From: Urechis unicinctus
Taxonomy: Eukaryota; Annelida; Polychaeta; Xenopneusta; Urechidae
Assembly: GCA_034190875.2 (NCBI GenBank)
Contig: CM067344.1
Coordinates: 69,482,527-69,546,526 of the forward strand
Direction of reading: 5' to 3'
DNA: 64,000 bases
Shown: one piece after another, positions 56,590 through 64,000 of the stretch
Layout: the number at the start of each line of letters is the position of its first letter
Numbering within the stretch: position 1 is the first letter of the stretch
Position numbers and translations under genes: made by a program
The notes under the pieces: model-generated
What the model was told of the DNA's origin: nothing
The model's input: only the letters and a program-made list of their open reading frames with translations
The model's database searches: none

Positions 56590-56916
56590 ATGATGAGGCG
56601 GCTGTTGGATGGGAATGGGACACGGGAATGGGAGGATGAGGAGACTATCTTCATTGACGGTGATGAAACATTGTTTACCTCTAGTACGACGAATCCACCA
56701 TGGGCTATTATTGAAATGCCTGCTGGGTTAACAGAAGATCAGTTGGGAACCAAAGAAGAAGCAAATTACGATGTGACAGAAGGCAGTGTCCAAGCTAGCC
56801 CTACAAGACGTCTGCGTAGACGTCTTACCGTTTTTCGAAACAACGCAATGCGAATATTTTTAGATCGATTCAGACAACTACCAAGCACAAAACATACACA
56901 AGTGATGGAGTTATAG
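56590..56916 (+). CDS. small intact open frame with Arg-rich motif, unknown function
   Basis: 108 codons from ATG 56590 (two adjacent ATGs) to the stop at 56914-56916. It has an acidic first half (WEDEETIFIDGDET) and a basic RRLRRRLTVFRNNAMRIF segment that could bind nucleic acid. It sits divergently 49 bp from the capsid-like frame and is the only sizeable uninterrupted frame of the Polinton region. No family recognised; it could be an element protein or chance. Confidence 0.4.
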   Translation: MMRRLLDGNGTREWEDEETIFIDGDETLFTSSTTNPPWAIIEMPAGLTEDQLGTKEEANYDVTEGSVQASPTRRLRRRLTVFRNNAMRIFLDRFRQLPSTKHTQVMEL

Positions 56917-57064
56917 AATGCAATGATGTTTTACGGACGATTTTATCCCTTTTCGGCGGGGGATTTCATCCATGGTAATTTTTTATAGTTCGATCAATTT
57001 GGGTAGCGGTAAAAAGTCAGAAACACAGCAACATGTTTGTTTACAGAATGACGAAGTCTAATGC

Positions 57065-57302
57065 TAAGCCCGGGGGGGGGGGGGGGCACTTAAGTGTAAG
57101 GATATAGTATACATGTGCCGCACGAAGGGGGTGGTTTTTTTTAGACATCTCGACTTTTACGACGGGTTAGACAATCGCATAATACCTTGTACGATGGAGT
57201 ATACTTTTTCTCATTCTCAACGAGTTCAACGGGTACGGGATTTCGAGGTCCCGCGGCACACTCCTATCCAAGTTAGGGTAAGTGCCCCCCACTTGGGATG
57301 CT
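57065..57302. repeat. dispersed repeat copy with G-run, inverted relative to the copy near 40 kb
   Basis: Begins taagcccggggggggg, then atgtgccgcacgaa, gacgggttagacaatcgcat, ataccttgtacgatgg, gtacgggatttcgaggtccc, and ends aagtgccccccacttgg. The G-run at one end and the C-run at the other suggest terminal inverted repeats. Shared blocks with 39945-40110 on the opposite strand. Confidence 0.6.
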
Positions 57303-57587
57303 AAGGCAATGCGGGAAATCGCGAGAATTAATAGTTTCCAAAATGGCAGACTTCGTATCGCGATTTGTTCGGAAACGAACTATCGATGGCATTCATTGAA
57401 GAATAGCGTCGAGTGGTGGTAAGTTTTTTGGTGCGAAAGGTCTATTTTTTGTAAAGGCTCTTGATATATGTTATTTTCTAGGTGCGAAATATAGCCCTTC
57501 GAGATATAGTCCAAACGAGATATCGCCGACTGTGTTTGACTAACTCTTCGTAACGGTATAAATTCATGTTACCGTTACACCGGAGCT

Positions 57588-58233
57588 ATGTCCAAGCGTG
57601 ACCTAAAGTTTAGATCGTCTAAACAGGGTGATCTTTGGGTTGAATGGGGCCGCAAGTGGAAGCTTCTGACAGGCCAATCCCAGCAAATTTCTCTCGCCTA
57701 GTGGTATAAAGAATTACGGTGTGCTTGCTCGGGCTCTTGGAGCGATCCCTGAACTATCCAAAAAGGATAAAGCACCTCTAACAGTCGTTGACCTAGCAGC
57801 AGCTAAAGCCGGAGCGGAAGTAGAAATGAGTGACTTTGGAGTCGTGACAGAGCAAGGACGTGAGAGCGAAACAAGCTTTATAGAGGACATTCATAACGCT
57901 ACAGACAATATGGGTACGGGTACACAGACAGAAATAGCTGGCTTGCCATTTCGGTATCTTATGGGCCTTTACAGGGTTATGCAGACCCAGAGGGGTGAAC
58001 TGATCAAAAACCTGGCACAGCTTAGTGAAATGGACAAGCATATCGCCAGTTGGGAGCATTAGCTGGAGGAGCTGCAGACGAGACTGAAGACGGAGGAAAC
58101 TCAAGAGCGCCAGCTTGCAAACCTGCATTGCCAGCATTAAGAAAGACAAGTAAGACTATAGTTAGCCTGTGCACTAGCTCCTGAAGGGCCTAGTCGGTAA
58201 AGCAGCAGTTGCCCTTCCAGGGATCATTGGCTC
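57588..58233 (+). pseudogene. coiled-coil frame of the Polinton remains
   Basis: ATG at 57588, then a TAG at 57699, a frame change near 57715, open frame to a TAG at 58060, and more coiled-coil codons to about 58139. Visible pieces: GDLWVEWGRKWKLLTGQ, then GLPFRYLMGLYRVMQ, then a helix with heptad pattern (LEELQTRLKTEETQERQL). A hydrophobic piece AAVALPGIIGSIVSW near 58190-58233 may be its C terminus. I cannot name the product; the neighbours suggest an element structural protein (inference). Confidence 0.4.
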
Positions 58234-58239
58234 CATCGT

Positions 58240-58938
58240 ATCATGGGAAGACACAGCCACGTTGACATCAGTGTTGATGCCGATCTGTTGTTGCTCACTC
58301 GTGATGAGTTTGTTGTACCTAATGACATGACCTACCTGGAGAAGCATGTTGCTTGGCGCCATGTAGACCCAATTCCAAAGACCACCCTAGACGTCTTGGT
58401 ACCACTTTGTTGTAGCTTGTAGGTCAACAGCACTTTCAATCGCATCTTCAACGTTGGCCAAGAACTGCTGCATGGCGTCAAACGCAGTGCCGGTACCCAG
58501 GATGCGTCTACGAGTCATAGACATAGGTCCTGATGCTGTCCTTAATGCCCTCAACGACGCTCCCGTAACCATACGCATCATGTGCACAGAGTACCTCAAG
58601 GCCATCGTTGGTAGCTGTTGCCTTCTGGCGCCAGTCTGTGGTCCGTGGTACACCAAACTCTCTACAGAGTCTCTCATAGACCCAGCGATCGTAAGGATTG
58701 TTATAGGGGTCCTGGGCATGATCCTGAGGTAGAGGCGCTTGTAGTTCTGCCAGTAGGTGCCGCACCGTGTAATAAAAGTAAAACGTGTAGAGAGCTTGGA
58801 CGGGGGGTGGTCGTGGGATGACACGCCGCAGCTGCAGATTGCACACCACACTGTAAAGTTTATCTGGTTGTAACTATGTATCAAATTCTGACAAATGTTC
58901 AAAGCGGCGAGGCTGTGTCCCTGCAAAATCCTATGCAC
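58240..58938 (-). pseudogene. structural-type frame of the Polinton remains
   Basis: The minus-strand frame 58849-58508 contains FYFYYTVRHLLAELQ and NNPYDRWVYERLCREFGV. The reading continues after a frame change near 58508 with RRRILGTGTAFDAMQQFLAN, meets a stop near 58400 and goes on with APSNMLLQVGHVIRYNKL to about 58240. It is arranged tail to tail with the coiled-coil frame. Product unknown; the gene order suggests a minor structural protein (inference). Confidence 0.4.
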
Positions 58939-59445
58939 AACGCTGCAGGTGATCTATGCATTGGCCTAAGATCAATCACATATAGTGTGGAATGGTATAA
59001 CGTTGGAAAAAATGAGATGATTGTATGGCGGTCAAGGAATGCAGGAGAAAGAAAATCTGCCAAATTAAAACCTGACCTCTGTGAATTTATAACTTGTTTA
59101 ATCTGGATTAGTCATGCAGAAGCGCTGTATGGCCGTGAATTGTTCAGGAAGCGTTCGATTATTCAGTTTTCCTCAGGAGAATTTGCGTAAGCAGTGGATA
59201 TCTCAAGCGTGGCGTACAAGGGCAGATTGGCCGGGTCCGCCGACCTACTCGTTTTTGTGTAGCGTCTAGCGAGCATTTTGGACCTGCATGTTTTGACCAG
59301 GCACTCACAGTGAGAGATGCACTCGGATATGGGTACAAATGTTTCTAGAATATTCTCCCAACTGCTGTTCCTACAATATTCACGAGAGGTTACACGGACC
59401 CAGGAGGTCTAAGCAGTGGAGAAAAGCGAGCACCAAAAGGTTAGC
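58876..59445 (+). pseudogene. further Polinton-associated frame, decayed at its 3' half
   Basis: 104 codons open from 58876 to 59190 (SLQNPMHNAAGDLCIGLRS, VEWYNVGKNEMIVWRS). Beyond the stop, recognisable coding-like pieces in other frames continue (YKGRLAGSADLLVFV near 59220, DPGGLSSGEKRAPKG near 59400). It overlaps the start of the minus-strand frame. No family could be named. Confidence 0.35.
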
Positions 59446-61403
59446 TGACGTAGTATTGTAATGTATCAAAATGACACCCCCAATTCCCCCAACCCTAGCA
59501 GTGAAAATAAGTGGTGTATATATAAATGTTTAAAAATCCATTCCTTTTGAAAGCAGCAACATAATAAATTCAACGAAGCTAATCCTCCAATCACTGCTAA
59601 TAAAAAAAATGCAACATAGTATCCAAAATCCAACAACGAGTATAGCTGTTTGGATTAGCACATTTAAGTTGGATGTTTACTTTTACACATAATTTTGTTC
59701 TAAGGTGATCCTCAAATATCCTCCATCTGTTCTCTGATCCAGTTTGCTCCAAAAACCTATGCTTTCAGTTATACTGGTCTGCTTTGCTGATAAATCTTTC
59801 ATCAATCCCGGTCTGCTTAGCTTATTTGACATCTTGTGAGATTTTAACCTTCTTTCGAATGTACGATTGTTTTTACTTTTATGGTACAAGTTTTACCCCT
59901 AGGGAATTCATTAACAATAGCAAAGTGGAATAAACCAGCTGTTTAATTTCATTAAGTATCATTCCTCATGCCATTCATTCTAGTCATGATTGAAGTTAAG
60001 TTACTGCTGAATCCCACTTATCCCCAAACATCTGATGAATCAAACATAAAAAACACATACTTATCCTGTTTCAAACTGATAGAAAGGTTCATAACTGATT
60101 TGAGATTAATCATTGTAACTATGCATTTCAAAGTAAATGTTTGCCTACAACAAAGAATAACGGTGCAGGGAGAGGACATCCTCCACTACCCCAAACACAT
60201 TGGAGGAAGTCACATAGTGAAGAAAGTGCTGAATGATTGTTTCTTGATTTCTCTTTTATATGAAAATTATAATTTGTACTTTCAAATCAACAACTAACAC
60301 ATATTTACAACATAGGCTATTTAGGAGATCTTTTAGCAACGACAATCAACAAATGCAAGGCCAGTGATATAAATGATGAGGACATGGAAGTACTAGAAAT
60401 CCCACCCAATCTGAACCTTTGATATCCCAGAAAAACGCCAAGCTCACGCTCACACTTCTCTAAGTGTTAGTTTTATCCGCACATCCAACATTTATGTGTT
60501 CCGGATAACTGATGTCACACAGGATGATCTGGGGACCCGATTTTTCTTTCCAAGATAATGGTAGCATCATTGGATGAACTGCCTATATTCAGTGTAATGT
60601 TTCCAGCTGTTAATGTATATATATAATGTTATACTCACACTTTTCCGTGTGTTCTATGAATTGATAATTCAGTCTGAATTGAAAATGTCATTCATTTGAG
60701 TAAAATTATGAATTTACAACTTGGTGTTCATTGTCTGTAAGTACTTTACTTGTTTCTCTTGTATGGGCCATGATGCTGCTTGTAGTCATAGCATGCAGTC
60801 CCCAACACATCATTAAGACATACAGCACTTAACATTTGGATGCTGTATCACACATTTAATTTCTGGTAAATTTGCTATTTTTACTATCACTTTCTTCTAC
60901 TCCACACAGCAACCTGACGGTTGGCCTGTCTGAGAAGCCAATGAAATACATGCCAGACTCTGTTTAAGACTAAGATCTACCGGGTATATAAGTTAGTTTG
61001 ATTAAACTAGGCAATGCACTCGCCTCTGGTGTTGTGATGACCTTCTACAGCGCAGATTTGAGAGATCGAAAGTAGTAAACAGGGCGGACGCTGTCAGAGG
61101 CGAAGTTTCTTTGCTTAGGATTAAATGTGCTAGATCAAAGGTGCTTGAGTTAGTGAGGTCGATGAGAATTGCCCAAAATCAAAAGATAAGATAGATACCT
61201 GCAATGATTACAATGAGAGACTGCGTTGCCACTTAGCCCGATAGGTGGCGGCACAGAACAATGCAGTCCCATGCTCAACCGGAAGTTATATCCTCAATGC
61301 GCTTACTTCACGGTTGACGCGTAACTACACAAGATTCGTTTTCATTTTGTTCCACTTCGACGAAGAATTCTCGCAGTCGGCACTCCGTCACGCTCTCATG
61401 TGA
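59446..61403. other. no gene seen
   Basis: About 2 kb, AT-rich. A 109-codon frame at 59968-60297 has no recognisable features. Near 60458-60500 a short inverted pattern (cacacttctctaagtgttag) is visible but unsupported. Confidence 0.4.
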
Positions 61404-61410
61404 TATAAAT
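61404..61410 (+). promoter_or_regulatory. possible TATA box
   Basis: TATAAAT within a GC-mixed region, followed about 75 bp later by an ATG with fair context (caaaATGG at 61481). The frame from that ATG has only 24 codons. Weak. Confidence 0.15.
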
Positions 61411-61499
61411 AGTGGCGAATTGTTTAGGGTAAAGTTGTCACTGTCAATGCGCTGCGCGTCGCGGACGAAAAACTTTCAAAATGGAACCAATAAACCACT

Positions 61500-61984
61500 G
61501 TGAGGTCCAGATTTCCTCAGACTTAATCTTTGTCTGTTTATATACTTATATGTAACTTATGGCAGTGCATTGTCCCCATTACTACCTTACGTGGTGTGTT
61601 GTGTTTGTAAAATGTGGATGAGAGGATATCAAATGTATCTACGAATGTCCCATTCAGGGTGTGATATTATATGAATCTCACTGAAAGGTCTTATCCCGGG
61701 TTCTTATATAGTTGTCATTTTATACCATGAACTGATATATGTAATTTATAATAATCCTTCACTCTTATCGTTGTGAAGATAAAATTGTTTTGTAACCTAC
61801 TAATGTTTGTCTCTTTCATTAAACAAGTTAATAATGGGACTGGATTCTCACTGAGTTCATGTTTTTTTATATTAAAGAAAATAAAACACTTTGGACTCCA
61901 AAGATTTTATCTTACATATCACCACATACAATATGCAACTAGAGGTACAGGTATAATTATTTTATGAAAAAATCAGTTCACAAG
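61500..61984. other. no gene seen
   Basis: AT-rich DNA with only short open frames. Confidence 0.35.
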
Positions 61985-63344
61985 ACTTCACAAATTCAGT
62001 AACAGAAATTGTGAAAATACATGAAATCAAGCACGTCATCTTTGAAGTAGCGCCTGAAAAAAACCTCTATCTTTGCAACCATAGTAGAAATAAAGTCATT
62101 GTCACGGGTTACAGGAACAATCTCCATGTTCTTAGAGGTAAAAACCACGAGATGACAAAAACAACAGGCCCTGAATCTGGTAAAAGTAGTCGTCTTGGCT
62201 GTTGAGGGTCAGCTTGTTGTTCACAATGACCAGGTGAGGTACAATAGGCGCAATGCCATCTTGTGTGCCCCAATCTGATTGACACGGGTCAGTGACTTTG
62301 CCATAGGACCATGTCCGTTTTGATTGTGGCTTTGCATAGCCTGCCAAACTGAGAGGACTTCAGTCTCTTGCATTTTTCCATGTGCCAAGCTATGTTACTG
62401 GCTTGTCCCAGAGTTTTGTCCCTCACCTCTTGGCATTGAGTCTCTGTGATGTGGGTAAGGGCTTCATGCTGAAGGAATTCATCTTGTGGAGAAATTCCAT
62501 ATTGGTTGGCTGGGAAAGAGCTGCAGGATAGGCATGCGGTAGGTGGATGTGGATGCGAAGTTGACACACCTGTTCCTGAATGGGGTAGTATGGCATTGAG
62601 CGGTAACTGTATGGCCTATAATCAAAGTCTCCATTCCAAGAAGTTGCTGACCTCAGCTTCAGGATATGAGCCTTGACAGGTGATCCTTTACAATGAAAGG
62701 TCTGGAAGGCCAGACACTTTGTAATCTACAAGTGCACAGAGCACAGCACACACGTGCTTACAGTGTGCCTCTGGGCCCATACCTGCACCACAATCACACT
62801 GGCACTCCATGATGACGCCATGGATGTAGAGAACCACATCAACCTCATTCTCCACAGACTTCCTCATCTGCTCACAGCATCCACCTCTGATGAAATATTG
62901 GTCAGGGTTCCGGGGTCAGAGTAAAGGTCAGAGCTAGCTCGCAAGGGAAATGAGGAATCCTTCAGCGTAAAGTCCTATTGCATCTTTATTTAGTTCTTTA
63001 TTGAGGGGACGGAGATATACAGCCACCTGGACCATATCAATGCAGGCTGGCAGGGTGTCCCTATACCTGATAATACACAAACAAAATAAGCTTAGAGCAC
63101 ACAAGCTTATTCAACTTAGTAAGATCTTTTACTCAAACAAATATAGAGGTGTGTGATCAAATTCTTACTGATAAACATTCATAACTGATAATTTATCAGT
63201 AATACAAATACATTGGTATAGACTGGTAAGCCTACAAACAATCAATCAGGATATTACTTGGTTCCCTCAGTTGTGTTGATGTGGTATTTCTGGCTAACAT
63301 CTTTTATTCCATTGAAGTTGGTGTTGCAGCCATAAGCTTCAAGT
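61985..63344 (-). pseudogene. SWIM zinc finger plus YqaJ-type nuclease protein, decayed
   Basis: An exon-like piece 63344-63258 (LEAYGCNTNFNGIKDVSQKY, donor GTAATA) joins in phase to one beginning at 63066 (YRDTLPACIDMVQVAVYL). Three stops at about 62935-62915 follow, then a SWIM finger (CQCDCGAG...CKH, near 62800), a stop near 62690, a YqaJ-like N-terminal piece 62567-62290 (NIAWHMEKCKRLKSSQFGRL), and C-terminal pieces in two frames (DDYFYQIQGLLFL near 62170; SKNMEIVPVTRDNDF near 62110). The nuclease catalytic middle is missing. Such SWIM/YqaJ proteins are multi-copy in invertebrate genomes and may derive from mobile or viral recombinases. Dead copy. Confidence 0.6.
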
Positions 63345-64000
63345 CTGCAGAAAAGATGGCAACACCTCAATAAACCACAACTGTATTGACTGGGTTATAC
63401 ATGTTGCGATTACAAGCAGTTTCCTTATAATTCCCATACCCAGGCTTCTGCTTGTATTTAACTAGGTAGAAATGGTGGGGGTCAGGGTAGGAAACTCTAA
63501 CCCGGTGTTCTTGTTATTTATAAAACAACTGCAACGGATTATCTGATCGAACGGGAGACGAAATAGCATAAAAACAATTAATAAAGAAAGGAACAGGGTG
63601 ATCACATGGAAGTAACTGGGTCAGATTAATGAGTCATCCCAACGTAAACACAAAGTATACGGATCGAGAAAACGATTACAACTCACCTTTCAATAAGTTA
63701 ATTTTTTCGTCCGCTTAGCTTCGCATTTCGCTTCTTCAGCTCTATTTTCAATTGCTTTAAGGTCAGACGTCCGTACTTATCCACAAGTGATTATTTTCTC
63801 CAAGGATATCAACGATATAACTCGAACGGTTTCGATCAACAATTACGTAGCACTCAATCTTAAATGTAAACCGTGTGTATTAGACCACCGGAAGTGGGCG
63901 AGGGACCGCATTGCTCCGTGGCGCCGCGTAGGTGATTAAAACTCGCGGTCTCTCATTGCAATGGGACTCGCCAATAAATATTTTGAAGGCGGTCTATATT
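63345..64000. other. right edge, no gene seen
   Basis: No supported exon. The last 150 bp are richer in CG dinucleotides (for example ctccgtggcgccgcgtagg), which could mark a nearby promoter, but nothing more can be said. Confidence 0.3.

Larger units (their letters stand above)
54126..59445. mobile_element. decayed Polinton/Maverick-type element (genes in two tail-to-tail pairs)
   Basis: The region holds, in order: a family B DNA polymerase fragment on plus, a capsid-like frame on minus, a short intact frame on plus, a coiled-coil frame on plus, a further structural-type frame on minus and another on plus. Genes of this kind occur together in Polinton/Maverick elements and adintovirus-like relatives of invertebrates. 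All large frames carry stops and frame changes. No integrase, packaging ATPase or terminal inverted repeat was found, so limits are approximate. The assignment of the element rests mainly on the polymerase and on the capsid-like frame. Confidence 0.6.

Noticed and set aside
59968-60297. 109-codon plus-strand frame
   Set aside because: No domain, no splice context, AT-rich composition like the surroundings; likely chance.
61481-61555. Short frame after a TATAAAT box
   Set aside because: Only 24 codons and no recognisable product; kept only as a weak promoter note.
1-64000. tRNA or rRNA genes
   Set aside because: The only tRNA-like match is the 19-base primer binding site of the LTR element; no cloverleaf or rRNA core was recognised by eye.

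Overview
The window is animal nuclear DNA, very probably from a marine invertebrate; a mollusc or another lophotrochozoan is my best guess. All host genes are split by GT-AG introns, many introns are packed with minisatellites, and the mobile elements (hAT, LTR, DIRS with tyrosine recombinase, Polinton/Maverick remains) are the mix typical of such genomes. No bacterial operon, rRNA, tRNA gene or CRISPR array was seen. Exon borders were read by eye from splice sites, reading phase and family similarity.

Host genes. (1) 1474-3783, minus strand: eight exons that make the C-terminal two thirds of an SLC6/SNF-type sodium-coupled transporter; the exons for the first transmembrane helices were not found. 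(2) 7249-26623, plus strand: a complete XRN1 5'-3' exoribonuclease gene in about 40 exons (about 1,885 codons), with all catalytic carboxylates I could check present. At least eight of its introns carry minisatellites, and intron 1 holds a dead hAT transposon on the opposite strand. (3) 29878-37116, minus strand: a complete CCDC150-like coiled-coil gene in 22 coding exons (1,151 codons), convergent with XRN1.

Mobile-element half (about 40-64 kb). A 11.7-kb LTR retrotransposon (40546-52211) has two LTRs, a tRNA-Leu primer binding site, broken gag and protease and a polypurine tract, but no reverse transcriptase or integrase. A DIRS-type element (about 42187-48219, minus strand) is nested inside its gag. 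The DIRS tyrosine recombinase frame is open, while its gag and reverse transcriptase frames are broken and the polymerase active site is changed. From 54.1 to 59.4 kb lie decayed Polinton/Maverick genes (family B DNA polymerase, capsid-like and other structural-type frames). From 62 to 63.3 kb lies a decayed SWIM zinc finger plus YqaJ-type nuclease gene. The left edge (1-754) holds a decayed Cys/His-rich protein of a multi-copy invertebrate family.

The most interesting signals are a minisatellite in XRN1 intron 17 built from the end of exon 17 plus its splice donor, so that functional-looking donors are reiterated every 30 bp; a set of conserved hairpins in the DIRS 3' region; the nested LTR/DIRS structure; and an SLC6-like gene that seems to lack its N-terminal half.
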